Source: Gemmatimonadaceae bacterium (GTDB lineage Bacteria > Gemmatimonadota > Gemmatimonadetes > Gemmatimonadales > Gemmatimonadaceae). From it: a stretch of 64,000 nucleotides of DNA. The stretch covers positions 1 to 64,000 of the forward strand of contig WYBP01000023.1 of assembly GCA_011525845.1 (NCBI GenBank), in the 5' to 3' direction. A program made the translations under genes and the position numbers. Shown here piece after piece: positions 1-11,806 of the stretch. The first letter of the stretch is position 1. Every line of letters begins with the position of its first letter. The notes beneath the pieces were generated by a model. The model was not told where the DNA came from, ran no database searches, and saw only the letters and a program-made list of their open reading frames with translations.

Positions 1-374
<374 letters not shown>

Positions 375-672
375 ACGGAGCAGCGAGTAGCCCACCCTCG
401 GGTGGGACGAAAGCGCTACCGGAAAGTCGCTCGCTTCGTGCACTGCGCGACCTCTCTCAATCTCGATTCTTCTGCAGTCTGGCGGGACCCTTCGGGGGCC
501 CGCGCATGACCCGCTGATTGACAACGGATGATGGTAGTGATCGTGGGATAACGAATCACACTAGTGACACGATTTCGACGATGTACAACGGCGGATCTGG
601 GCAACCAGGTTCGTCCACCGATATCTGATCACTCGTTGTAGATCGCGCGTGCTCTGCTGGACTACATGTTGT
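375..672 (+). other. 16S-23S internal transcribed spacer without tRNA
   Basis: This is about 298 bases with no cloverleaf, so the usual tRNA-Ile and tRNA-Ala genes are absent. It has a short hairpin with six-base arms at 391-406. Bases 523-557 are complementary to the 23S-5S spacer: 529-546 pairs with 3703-3720, flanked by 523-528 with 3722-3727 and 552-557 with 3692-3697. This is the expected double-stranded stem at which RNase III cuts out pre-23S rRNA. No gene is seen. Confidence 0.85.
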
Positions 673-3626
<2,954 letters not shown>

Positions 3627-3796
3627 CTCCCCCTGTTCTCGAACAGGGGCAGGAATACAACCGCAGAGCAATCGCACGATCTATTTACATGGATTCGCAA
3701 ATCCACGATCACTACCATCACTCCGTTCGTCACCTCCTTGCAGGTGATTCACGAGAACGTTCCAGAAGTCGTTCCATCTCGATTCACCAGAGCTTT
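3627..3796 (+). other. 23S-5S internal transcribed spacer
   Basis: This is about 170 bases without a gene. A hairpin with nine-base arms lies at 3630-3649 directly after mature 23S. Bases 3692-3727 form the downstream arm of the pre-23S processing stem whose other arm is in the 16S-23S spacer. The sequence is AT-richer than the surrounding coding DNA. Confidence 0.8.
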
Positions 3797-3913
3797 GCTG
3801 GCGACTAGAGCGTAGGGGCCATACTCGTTCCCATCCCGAACACGATCGTCAAGCCCTACAGCGCCGATGGTACTCCGTCCGAGAGGACGCGGGAGAGTAG
3901 GCCGTCGCCGGCA
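3797..3913 (+). rRNA. rrf: 5S ribosomal RNA
   Basis: The ends GCTGGCGAC (3797-3805) and GTCGCCGGC (3904-3912) pair as helix I. Inside are the typical 5S segments CCCATCCCGAACACG and the GCGCCGATGGTACT core, ending in GAGAGTAGG. The length of about 116 bases fits. It is the last gene of the rRNA operon and is followed by a terminator. Confidence 0.93.
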
Positions 3914-3920
3914 CCCCTGT

Positions 3921-3956
3921 GAAAGCCCCAGTCGACTCCGGTCGCCTGGGGCTTTC
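3921..3956 (+). terminator. Intrinsic terminator of the rRNA operon
   Basis: Perfect 11-base arms (GAAAGCCCCAG at 3921-3931 and CTGGGGCTTTC at 3946-3956) enclose a 14-base loop. The A and T bases at the base of the stem are typical. It lies eight bases after 5S and separates the rRNA operon from era. Confidence 0.8.
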
Positions 3957-3973
3957 CGCTTTCACCAGGTCTC

Positions 3974-4069
3974 GTTCCAACTGGCGTTCCAGCTGGCGTT
4001 CCTGCTGGGGTTCCAGTCGGCTTCAGGAACCGCGTTCCAACTCGCGCAAGTACCCGTGTCCCAGCTCCA
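3974..4069 (+). repeat. Degenerate 12-base tandem repeat upstream of era
   Basis: Units begin every 12 bases from 3974. GTTCCAACTGGC, GTTCCAGCTGGC, GTTCCTGCTGGG and GTTCCAGTCGGC are contiguous, 4034-4045 is GTTCCAACTCGC, and the units at 4022 and 4046 onward are decayed. The period keeps the era reading frame and would read VPxG repeats, but no start codon lies upstream that would make it coding. The repeat fills most of the gap between the rRNA terminator and era. Confidence 0.65.
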
Positions 4070-4123
4070 CCAACTGTTACAGCGTACCACCTACGAAGTA
4101 CCACCTTCCCCGGGCGTAGAACC

Positions 4124-5005
4124 CTGAACACCAGAGCCGGTTTCGTCACTCTCGTCGGCAAGCCCAACGCCGGCAAATCCACACTCCTCAACCGCCTGGT
4201 GGGGGAGCGGCTCGCCATCGTCTCCCCCAAACCCCAGTCCACCCGCGAACGCGTCGTCGGGATCCTCACCGACGACACCTCGCAGATCGTCTTCTTCGAC
4301 ACCCCGGGGCTCCTCGAGCCGCGATACGCCCTCCACCGCTCCATGCAGCACGCGGCCCAGAAGGCGATCGCCGACGCGGATGTCATCCTCCACCTGGTCG
4401 ACGCCTCCGACGATCGGCCCGCCGACCTCGTGGCGCTCGCACAACTCCCGTCGCGCCCCAAGGCCCCCGTCCTCCTCCTCCTCAACAAGTCGGATCGCCT
4501 CTCGGCGTCACAACGTGAGGCGCTCATCGCGGAGTTCCCGGACGCCGTGCTCCTCTCGGCCGAGACTGGGGACGGCGTGGAGGCGCTCCTCGCGCGCCTG
4601 CGGGCCGAACTCCCCGAGAGCCCCTTCCTCTACGCGGCCGACGACGTCTCCACGCAGCAGATGCGCTTCTTCGTGGCCGAGTTCCTGCGGGAGAGCGTCT
4701 TCGAGCAGCTCGATGACGAGGTGCCGTACGGCGTCGCCGTGGCGATCGAGGAGTACCGGGAAGGGGAGTCCCCTGTGTACATTCGAGCGGTACTCTACGT
4801 CGAGCGCGAGAGCCAGAAACGCATTCTCATCGGATCCGGGGGAAGCCGCATCAAGGCCATCGGACAGGCCAGCCGCGCCAAGGTCGAACCGCTCGTCGGG
4901 GGTCCGGTCTATCTGGACCTCTGGGCGAAGGTGCTGCCGAACTGGAGGAAGAACGCGCACGCCCTCGCCAGGCTGGGCTACCGGTTGCCGGAGGCCGAGC
5001 GCTGA
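4124..5005 (+). CDS. era: GTPase Era
   Basis: Era is an essential GTPase that binds the 3' end of 16S rRNA and helps 30S ribosome assembly. All G motifs are present: GKPNAGKS (about residues 12-19), DTPG, NKSD and a SAETGDGV G5 segment. A C-terminal KH domain follows with GSGGSRIKAIG and a VYLDLWAKV-type strand. No ATG, GTG or TTG lies in frame between the rRNA terminator and the first G motif. The first GTG (4199) would delete the P-loop. CTG at 4124 gives a 293-residue protein of normal length and is the most plausible start. The gene overlaps the next one by one base and follows the rRNA operon. Confidence 0.9.
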   Translation: MNTRAGFVTLVGKPNAGKSTLLNRLVGERLAIVSPKPQSTRERVVGILTDDTSQIVFFDTPGLLEPRYALHRSMQHAAQKAIADADVILHLVDASDDRPADLVALAQLPSRPKAPVLLLLNKSDRLSASQREALIAEFPDAVLLSAETGDGVEALLARLRAELPESPFLYAADDVSTQQMRFFVAEFLRESVFEQLDDEVPYGVAVAIEEYREGESPVYIRAVLYVERESQKRILIGSGGSRIKAIGQASRAKVEPLVGGPVYLDLWAKVLPNWRKNAHALARLGYRLPEAER

Positions 5006-5178
5006 TGGCGCTGCCGGCCCGGATCCGCGAGCTGCTGGCCTGTCCGAAGTGCCGCGGGGCGCTCGAGGAGGCCGTTGACGGCGGCGCCCTGCATTGTACC
5101 AGCTGCTCCCTGAGCTACCCGGTACGGGACGGGATCCCCGTGCTCCTCGTCGAGCAGGCCGAGCCCCTGGCCCGCTAG
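5005..5178 (+). CDS. Trm112-like / UPF0434 small zinc-ribbon protein
   Basis: This 57-residue protein begins at the ATG that shares one base with the era stop codon. It has CPKC near residue 13 and CTSC further on, then a YPVRDGIPVLL segment. That arrangement is typical of the YcaR/Trm112 family. In eukaryotes and archaea Trm112 activates methyltransferases. The bacterial short form has no settled role, and its gene often sits near LPS or translation genes. Coupling to era suggests co-expression. Confidence 0.8.
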   Translation: MALPARIRELLACPKCRGALEEAVDGGALHCTSCSLSYPVRDGIPVLLVEQAEPLAR

Positions 5179-5205
5179 TTGCCCAACTTCTTGCTGCATC
5201 GTCAT

Positions 5206-5233
5206 TTGACACTGTCTCGGGTCGCCGAATCCT
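5206..5233 (+). promoter_or_regulatory. Possible promoter before the GGDEF gene
   Basis: A perfect TTGACA (5206-5211) is followed after 16 bases by AATCCT (5228-5233), a poor -10. It lies 29 bases before the proposed start. Only the -35 match is convincing, so this is tentative. Confidence 0.25.
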
Positions 5234-5261
5234 TGCCACGACTCCACCCCAGCTGAGCGCT

Positions 5262-6254
5262 GTGTCGCAAACGATCGCTCTCCTCTTCGCGCCGGACGGC
5301 CAGCCGCTGCCCGACACGATCAAGCGGTGGCTCGACTCGCGTCACCTGCCGACGCGCAGCGCGAGCACGGCCGACGACGTGATGTCGTCGGCGCTGCGGA
5401 GCCGTCCGCGCCTGGTGCTGGTGGACGCGCGGAACCACCCGGTGGCCGCGCTCAAGATGTGCCGGCGGCTCAAGCTCGATTCGTTCACGGGCATCGTGCC
5501 GGTGGTGCTCGCGACGCGCGCCGAGGATGCGGCCTTCGCGGCGGCGTTCGACGCGGGCGCGGACGAGGTGCTCCGCGACGGCATCAGCGAGCACGAGGTC
5601 TCGCTCCGGCTCGACGCCCTGCTCCGACGGAGTGACCGCGACACCTTCGTGCACCCCTCGACGCGCCTCCCCGGCACGATCGAGATCGAGCAGGAGATCA
5701 TGCGGCGGATCGACGCGCGGGCCCCCTTCGCGGTGTGCTACGCCGACCTCGACCACTTCAAGGAATTCAACGACCGGTACAGCTACTACGACGGCGACCG
5801 CGTCATCCGCATCCTCTCGAAGATCCTGCACGACGTGACCAAGGGGACCTGCGGGGAGGCGGGCTTCGTGGGCCACATCGGTGGCGACGACTTCATCTGC
5901 GTGATCCCGGTGGAGTTGGTGACGGAGACCTGCGCGGAGATCGTCTCGGTGTTCGACACGCTCGTCCCGTACCAGTATTCCGAGCAGGATCGCCGGGCAG
6001 GCTATTACTTTGGCAAGGATCGACGCGGCCAGCTGCACAAGGTGCCGCTGATGACGCTCTCGATCGGCGTGGTGACGAACGAGCGGCGCCAGTTCACGCA
6101 TGCGGGGCAGGTGAGTGAGCTGGCCACCGAGATGAAGAGCTACGCCAAGACGCTCTATGGGTCCGTCTTCTCGGTCGACCGTCGTGGTGACGGGCCGGCC
6201 GGCGAGGGGCCGATCACACCGGTGTCGCCCGCGCGGGCGATGGAGGGGCGGTGA
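5262..6254 (+). CDS. Receiver-like domain plus GGDEF domain protein
   Basis: The N-terminal 120 residues look like a response-regulator receiver, with an Asp near residue 54 (LVLVDARN) in the phospho-acceptor position. A GGDEF domain follows, with YADLDHFKEFND and the signature GGDDF at about residues 207-211. It may make cyclic di-GMP. GGDDF is within the range of active enzymes, but no RxxD inhibitory site is visible upstream. There are no membrane segments, so it is cytoplasmic. GTG at 5262 is chosen because the conserved domain starts right after it. The stop overlaps the start of the next gene (GTGA), so the two are probably co-translated. The partner and signal are unknown. Confidence 0.75.
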   Translation: MSQTIALLFAPDGQPLPDTIKRWLDSRHLPTRSASTADDVMSSALRSRPRLVLVDARNHPVAALKMCRRLKLDSFTGIVPVVLATRAEDAAFAAAFDAGADEVLRDGISEHEVSLRLDALLRRSDRDTFVHPSTRLPGTIEIEQEIMRRIDARAPFAVCYADLDHFKEFNDRYSYYDGDRVIRILSKILHDVTKGTCGEAGFVGHIGGDDFICVIPVELVTETCAEIVSVFDTLVPYQYSEQDRRAGYYFGKDRRGQLHKVPLMTLSIGVVTNERRQFTHAGQVSELATEMKSYAKTLYGSVFSVDRRGDGPAGEGPITPVSPARAMEGR

Positions 6255-7699
6255 ACGTTTCGTGCGGCGAGTGCCAGTCGGTGTTCCGCGTGGACCCTGC
6301 GAAGGTCCCCGCGGAAGGTGTGCGTGCGCGCTGCTCGGTCTGCGGCGCGGTGATGCACATCGGGATGGCGCCGCAGCCGGTGGGGGCGACGCTCCCCGGG
6401 GGCGTGTCGAGTCCGGCCTCCGATGCCGCGGCACGGCGCGCGATGCTCGAGTCCGACGCCGCCGCAGCGCCGCTCAGCTTCGACGCGCCGGCGCGCGCGC
6501 GCACGCCCGTTCCGACACCGCAGCCCGCACGGCTGATGCCGACCCCCATCCGGCCCGCGACACCGGCCGCGGCTCGGCCTGTCACGCCCCCGCGGCCGCC
6601 GGCGCCGCCAGCGACTCCCACCTCCCCCGCCGCTCCGGTGGCCCCAGTGGCCCCCGTGGCTCCCGCCGCCCCCGCGCCTCCGCGCTCGTCCGACTCATTG
6701 CCGGCCGTGCCCTACCGGGAGCCGTTCACGGCGCCGCCGCAGCGCCGGAACCCCACGCCGACCTTCACCCCGGGCGTCGTCATCAAGGCGCCGCGCCCCT
6801 CGGGCGAGGTCCCGCGGTCGTCCGAGGAGACCCCGCGCGTCTCGCAGCCGGCGGTCCCCAAGTCGGCCACGCCGGTCCCGCCGCGGCCGCCCATCGTGCC
6901 GCCCCGCCCGTCGCTGTCCAAGATGACGCCGCCGATCCCGGGCGCGCGCATCCCCGCGGTCCCTCCGGCGCCTCCCGCGCCCGGGGGCGCGGGCGGTCCG
7001 CCGCCCCCGCGCTCGACCCAGCAGCGGCCCACGCTGACCCCGCCGCCCCTGCCGCCGGCCGCGTCCGTCGGTGGCACGAAGGCTCCGGCCGCACGACCGG
7101 CCACCCCGCCGGCGCCCCCGTCGGCGCCCCCCGCGCGCCCGGTGATGCCCACGCCGGTCCGCTCGGGAACTCGCCCCGCACCTCCGCCGCCCGCCGTGAG
7201 GCCCGCCGCGCCCCCCGCCAGGCCTCCGGCCGCGCCCGCGCGCCCCGCGAGTGCTCCGCCAGCGCCGCCCGCGGCCGCGCCTGCGCGACCCGCGACCATC
7301 TCGTCGGCGTTCCCGGCGACCCGCCCCACGACGAACATCCCGGCGGTGAAGGCGGACCCGGCTCCGGCGGCGACCCCGCCCAGCGCCCCGGCGGCTCCGG
7401 CCGCACCGCGCGGCACGCCCGCCAGCGGCAGGAGCGCGATCAACCCCTTCCTGAACAACGACCCGAACCAGAAGGGGCGACGCCTCGCCCGCGCGCTGGT
7501 GTCCGACATGATCGCGTACATGCCGGGGAAGCGTGAGGAAGGGCTCCGCGACGGCACGCTCCAGACGATCTTCCGCGAGGAGATCAAGAAGAGCTACGAG
7601 GAGTACGTCGACCAGATCGGGAAGGAGTTCGCCGAGAGCACGACGCACTTCACGGACGCGCTGAACGACCTGCTGGCCGGGGGCGACAAGATCTTCTAG
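6251..7699 (+). CDS. MJ0042-type zinc-ribbon protein with proline-rich linker
   Basis: This 482-residue protein has three parts. Residues 1-35 form a zinc finger of the MJ0042/AgmX type (CGEC at 5-8, CSVC at 28-31). Residues of about 40-390 are a disordered Pro/Ala-rich linker. The last 90 residues form an ordered helical domain beginning near NPFLNNDPN and containing YEEYVDQIGKEF. Similar three-part proteins occur in myxobacteria and Gemmatimonadota (from memory). Their function is not established, and the C-terminal domain may be an interaction module. It starts at a GTG overlapping the GGDEF gene stop. Confidence 0.7.
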   Translation: MNVSCGECQSVFRVDPAKVPAEGVRARCSVCGAVMHIGMAPQPVGATLPGGVSSPASDAAARRAMLESDAAAAPLSFDAPARARTPVPTPQPARLMPTPIRPATPAAARPVTPPRPPAPPATPTSPAAPVAPVAPVAPAAPAPPRSSDSLPAVPYREPFTAPPQRRNPTPTFTPGVVIKAPRPSGEVPRSSEETPRVSQPAVPKSATPVPPRPPIVPPRPSLSKMTPPIPGARIPAVPPAPPAPGGAGGPPPPRSTQQRPTLTPPPLPPAASVGGTKAPAARPATPPAPPSAPPARPVMPTPVRSGTRPAPPPPAVRPAAPPARPPAAPARPASAPPAPPAAAPARPATISSAFPATRPTTNIPAVKADPAPAATPPSAPAAPAAPRGTPASGRSAINPFLNNDPNQKGRRLARALVSDMIAYMPGKREEGLRDGTLQTIFREEIKKSYEEYVDQIGKEFAESTTHFTDALNDLLAGGDKIF

Positions 7700-7860
7700 G
7701 CGCCCGGCGCTTGGCGCCCGGCTCCCCGCAGTGCCGTGAGGCCTCTGCTCCCGCTACATTGCAGGAGCGATGTGAGCCGGTTCCGCACGCGGAGCCGGCT
7801 CGCGTCGCATCAGGCCGCGCGCCGCGCGCCTGCGCCGTCCCCACGCACCCTCGTGCCGCC

Positions 7861-8986
7861 ATGTCCGACTCCGCCCCGTTGACGTCCCTCAAGCACGACG
7901 AGTCCCGGCTCGCCGAGCTCCGGAGGTACCTTTGACCTCGAGCGCAAGCGCGAGCGCCTGAACGCGCTCGAGAGCGACATGTCCGACGCCGCGTTCTGGA
8001 GCCACCAGGAGCGCGCGCAAGGGGTGGTGCAGGAGGTGAAGGTCCTCAAGAACTGGCTCGAGCCCTACGACCGCCTGTCGGGGCGCGTGCAGAGCGCGCT
8101 CGAGCTCCACGCGCTGCTCGAGCTCGAGGCGGATGCGGAGATGGAGGCCGAGCTGGCCCGCGAGGCGGCGGCGATCCACGAGGAGGTGGGCGCGTTCGAG
8201 CTGCGCTCCCTCCTCCAGGGGAAGGACGACTTCCGCGACGCGCAGGTGGAGATCAGCGCCGGCGCCGGCGGCACCGAGGCGCAGGACTGGGCGCAGATGC
8301 TGATGCGCCTCTACACGCGCTGGGCCGAGCGGAAGGGGTTCGCGGTGGACATCATCGACCTCTCGGAGGGCGAGGAGGCGGGGATCAAGGGCGCGGTGCT
8401 CGAGATCCGCGGCCAGTACGCCTACGGCTTCCTGCGCCCCGAGGCGGGGGTGCACCGCCTGGTGCGCATCTCGCCCTTCGACTCACAGGCGCGCCGGCAC
8501 ACGAGCTTCGCGTCGATCTTCGTGTACCCGGTGGTGAACGAGGAGATCAACATCGAGATCCGCGACGAGGACCTGCGGATCGACGTGTACCGCGCCTCGG
8601 GCGCGGGAGGGCAGCACGTGAACAAGACGAGCTCCGCGGTGCGCATCACGCACCTCCCCTCCGGGGTGGTGGTGGCGAGCCAGCAGGAGCGGTCGCAGTT
8701 CAAGAACAAGGCGACGGCGATGAAGATGCTCAAGAACCGGCTCTACCAGATCGAGAGCGACAAGCAGCTCGCGGCGAAGGCCGCGCTCGACGCCACCAAG
8801 GCGGACGTCTCGTTCGGGAGCCAGATCAGGAGCTACGTCTTCCAGCCGTACACGATGGTGAACGACCACCGGACGGAGCTCAAGCTGACGGACGTGCACA
8901 AGGTGATGGACGGCGCGATCGACCCGTTCATCGAGGCCTACCTCAAGCAGACCGGTGCCCCGAGCGCCGTGGGCGGGGCGTCATGA
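7861..8986 (+). CDS. prfB: Peptide chain release factor 2 (programmed +1 frameshift)
   Basis: RF2 releases the peptide at UGA and UAA stop codons. The reading is joined: 7861-7932 in one frame, then base 7933 is skipped and 7934-8986 continues, giving about 374 residues. The SPF tripeptide that recognises the stop codon is near residue 204, and the catalytic GGQ ([12 protein letters not shown]) is near residue 248. Both are intact. The in-frame TGA at 7933-7935 is the autoregulatory frameshift site, not a mutation. ATG 7861 is preceded by no obvious Shine-Dalgarno. The end overlaps lysS by four bases. Confidence 0.93.
7922..7936 (+). promoter_or_regulatory. RF2 programmed frameshift signal
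   Basis: GGAGG (7922-7926) acts as an internal Shine-Dalgarno three bases before CTT TGA C (7930-7936). The spacing matches the well-known E. coli signal AGGGGGTATCTTTGAC. When RF2 is scarce the ribosome pauses at UGA, slips +1 on CUU and continues, so RF2 controls its own synthesis. Confidence 0.92.
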
Positions 8987-10539
8987 GCGACGAGCTGAAC
9001 CATGTGATGCGGGCGCGGCGCGAGAAGCTCGACGCGCTCGTCGCGGCGGGCGTGCCCCCCTTCGCCTACGGGTACGAGCGATCGCACGGCTGCGGCGAGG
9101 TGGCGGCCCTCTTCGTGGAGCCCGCGGCGGGCGCCCCCGACGTGGCCTCGGGCGCGCCGAGCGAGGGGCCCGCGGTGAACGTCGCAGGACGGATCGTGGC
9201 GTGGCGCGGGCATGGCAAGACGATCTTCGCGCACCTTGCCGACGACACGGGGCGCATCCAGCTCTACTTCAAGAAGGACCTCCTCGGCGCGGAGACCTTC
9301 GCGCTCCTCGACCAGTTCGACCTGGGCGACGTGATCGGCGTGCACGGGCCGCTCTTCCGCACGCGCACGGGGGAAGTCACGGTGCGCGTGGACCGGGTCT
9401 CGATGCTCGCCAAATCGCTCCGCCCGCTCCCGTTCGGGAAGGAGGAGCAGGTGGAGGGGCGCACGGTGCGCCACTCGGGGTTCGCCGACGGGGAGCAGCG
9501 CTCGCGACAGCGCTACGCCGACCTCGCCGTGCACCCCGAGGTGCGCCGGCACTTCGCGGCACGCTCGCGGATGACGACCGCCATCCGCACGGCGCTCGAC
9601 GCGCTCGGCTACCTGGAGGTGGAGACGCCGGTGCTGCAGCCGCTCTATGGCGGCGCGGCGGCCAAGCCGTTCACCACGCACCACAACGCGCTCGACATGC
9701 CGCTCTACCTGCGCATCGCGGATGAGCTCTACCTCAAGCGGCTGATCGTCGGCGGGTTCGACCGGGTGTATGAGATCGGGCACGACTTCCGGAACGAGGG
9801 GATCGACCGGACGCACAACCCCGAGTTCACCATGCTCGAGTTCTACGAGGCGTACGCGGACTACACCGTGATGATGGGACGGGTGGAGCAGTTGCTGATC
9901 ACCGCGGCGACCGCGGTGCGCGGCGTGCTGGGCGACGCGGAGCGGGAGCGGTTCGACGGCGGCGTGGCCAAGCCGGTGCCGGTGTTCACGCCCCCGTTCC
10001 CCCGGGTGGAGTGGGTGCCGGCGCTCTCGAAGGCCCTGGGTGTCCCGGACGTCACGGCGCTGGACGACGCGCAGCTGCGGAAGGCGGCGGAGCAGGCGGG
10101 GGTGCACGACCTCGCGCGGCTCTCGCGTCCCAAGCTTCTCGACGAGCTCTTCCAGGCCCACGTGGAGTCCAGGATCACGCTCCCGACCTTCGTGGTGGAC
10201 TATCCGGTGGAGCTCTCGCCGCTGGCCAAGCCCCACCGCACCAAGCCGGGGCTCACGGAGCGGTTCGAGCTCTTCGCCAACGGCAAGGAGCTGGCGAACG
10301 CCTTCTCCGAGCTCAACGACCCGATCGACCAGCGCGCGCGCTTCGACGCGCAGGCACGGCTCAAGGCGGCGGGGGACGAGGAGGCGACCGGGGTGGACGA
10401 GGACTACCTCCGGGCGATGGAGTACGGGATGCCCCCCACCGGTGGCGTGGGGATCGGCCTCGACCGGCTCTTCATGTACCTGACGGACACGCCCCACATC
10501 CGCGACGTGATCCTCTTCCCGCTGATGCGGCCGGAGTGA
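8983..10539 (+). CDS. lysS: Lysyl-tRNA synthetase, class II
   Basis: The enzyme charges tRNA-Lys with lysine. The 518-residue protein has an N-terminal OB fold ([20 protein letters not shown] region) that binds the anticodon and a class II catalytic core. Motif 2 is in the [18 protein letters not shown] segment, and motif 3 is [10 protein letters not shown] near the C-terminus. The length is normal. ATG 8983 overlaps the prfB stop (ATGA), so the two translation genes are coupled. Confidence 0.95.
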   Translation: MSDELNHVMRARREKLDALVAAGVPPFAYGYERSHGCGEVAALFVEPAAGAPDVASGAPSEGPAVNVAGRIVAWRGHGKTIFAHLADDTGRIQLYFKKDLLGAETFALLDQFDLGDVIGVHGPLFRTRTGEVTVRVDRVSMLAKSLRPLPFGKEEQVEGRTVRHSGFADGEQRSRQRYADLAVHPEVRRHFAARSRMTTAIRTALDALGYLEVETPVLQPLYGGAAAKPFTTHHNALDMPLYLRIADELYLKRLIVGGFDRVYEIGHDFRNEGIDRTHNPEFTMLEFYEAYADYTVMMGRVEQLLITAATAVRGVLGDAERERFDGGVAKPVPVFTPPFPRVEWVPALSKALGVPDVTALDDAQLRKAAEQAGVHDLARLSRPKLLDELFQAHVESRITLPTFVVDYPVELSPLAKPHRTKPGLTERFELFANGKELANAFSELNDPIDQRARFDAQARLKAAGDEEATGVDEDYLRAMEYGMPPTGGVGIGLDRLFMYLTDTPHIRDVILFPLMRPE

Positions 10540-10549
10540 GGCTCGCGTG

Positions 10550-11806
10550 ATGGGCATCAGCCGGCTCGAGCTCTCGATCGCCTGGCGCTACCTGCGCAGC
10601 CGGCGCGGGTCGCGGCTGCTCTCGTTCATCAGCGTGATCGCGGTGGCGGGGGTCGCGGTGGCCGTGAGCGCGCTCATCGTGATCATCGGGGTGGTGAACG
10701 GGCTGCAGACGGACCTCCGCGAGAAGATCCTCGTGGGGAGCCCGGATGTGCGGGTGATGACGTACGGCGAGGCGCTGCGGATGGAGCGCTGGCAGGAGGT
10801 GCTGCCCACCGTGCGCTCGCTCAAGGGCGTGGTGGACGCAGCGCCCTTCGTGAACTCGCAGGGGCTGGGGACGCTGGGGCGCGGCTATGAGACCGCGGTC
10901 ATCGTCGCCGGGATCCCGGCCGGGGACTCGGGCTCGGCGCAGGTCACCACGATCCGCGACCATGCGCCGCCGGGCGCGTTCCAGTTCAGGACGAGCGACC
11001 CGAACGTGCCCGGCGCGGTGATCGGGAAGAGCCTCGCCGGCCGGCTCGGGGCGATCCCGGGGTCGCGGCTCACGATCGTCACGGCTTCCGGCGGCTCGAT
11101 GAGCCCGCTCCTGGGCGGGCTCATCCCGCGCTTCTTCGAGTTCGAGGTTACCGGGGAGTTCGACACGGGGATGTACGAGTACGACGACAACTACGTCTTC
11201 CTCGAGCTGGGCGCCGCGCAGCGCTTCGCGGGGCTCGACACCGCCGTGACGGGCATCGAGGTGAAGACGACGGACCGCTGGATCGCGCCGGACGTGGCGG
11301 CCGCGATCGACAGCGCGCTCGGGTACCCGTACTTCACGCGCGACTGGCAGGAGCAGAACAGCGGGATCTTCCGCGCGCTCAAGCTCGAGAAGCTCGGGAT
11401 GGCCGTGGTGCTCGGCCTGATCATCATGGTGGCGGCGTTCAACATCATCAGCACGCTCACGATGGTCGTGCGCGACAAGACGCGGGAGATCGGCATCCTG
11501 CGCGCGATGGGGATGCGGGCCGACTCGATCCGCCGGATCTTCCTCCTGCAGGGGCTCTTCATCGGCGTGGTGGGCACCGGGATCGGCCTCGTGCTGGGGG
11601 TTTCCGCCGGCTGGGCGATCGACAGCAGCCACCTGATCGCCCTCGATCCCTCGGTCTACTTCATCGACCACCTGCCGGTGCAGATGCAGGTGGTGGACAT
11701 CGCGTCGATCGTGGTCGCCAGCGTGGCGATCGCGGTGCTCGCCACACTGCACCCCGCCGTGATGGCGTCGCGCCTCTACCCGATCGAGGCGATCCGCAGC
11801 GAATGA
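10550..11806 (+). CDS. Lipoprotein-releasing ABC transporter permease, LolC/LolE family
   Basis: This is a FtsX/MacB-type permease of 418 residues. One membrane helix lies near the N-terminus (after RRGSRLLSFISVIAVAG), a large periplasmic domain fills residues 50-270, and three C-terminal helices follow. With the next gene it forms a Lol system that extracts lipoproteins from the inner membrane for transfer to the outer membrane. Only one permease gene is present, so it would act as a homodimer, as LolF-type systems might. ATG 10550 is chosen because GAGG lies eight bases upstream; GTG 10547 is the alternative. Confidence 0.85.
   Translation: MGISRLELSIAWRYLRSRRGSRLLSFISVIAVAGVAVAVSALIVIIGVVNGLQTDLREKILVGSPDVRVMTYGEALRMERWQEVLPTVRSLKGVVDAAPFVNSQGLGTLGRGYETAVIVAGIPAGDSGSAQVTTIRDHAPPGAFQFRTSDPNVPGAVIGKSLAGRLGAIPGSRLTIVTASGGSMSPLLGGLIPRFFEFEVTGEFDTGMYEYDDNYVFLELGAAQRFAGLDTAVTGIEVKTTDRWIAPDVAAAIDSALGYPYFTRDWQEQNSGIFRALKLEKLGMAVVLGLIIMVAAFNIISTLTMVVRDKTREIGILRAMGMRADSIRRIFLLQGLFIGVVGTGIGLVLGVSAGWAIDSSHLIALDPSVYFIDHLPVQMQVVDIASIVVASVAIAVLATLHPAVMASRLYPIEAIRSE

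Noticed and set aside
375-672. tRNA genes in the 16S-23S spacer
   Set aside because: No cloverleaf with acceptor and T arms can be formed in this interval.
4199-5005. A shorter Era starting at GTG 4199
   Set aside because: It would lack the GKPNAGKS P-loop, which is in frame upstream, so the protein must begin earlier.
7933-7935. In-frame stop suggesting prfB is a pseudogene
   Set aside because: The site matches the known programmed frameshift and the downstream frame is intact.
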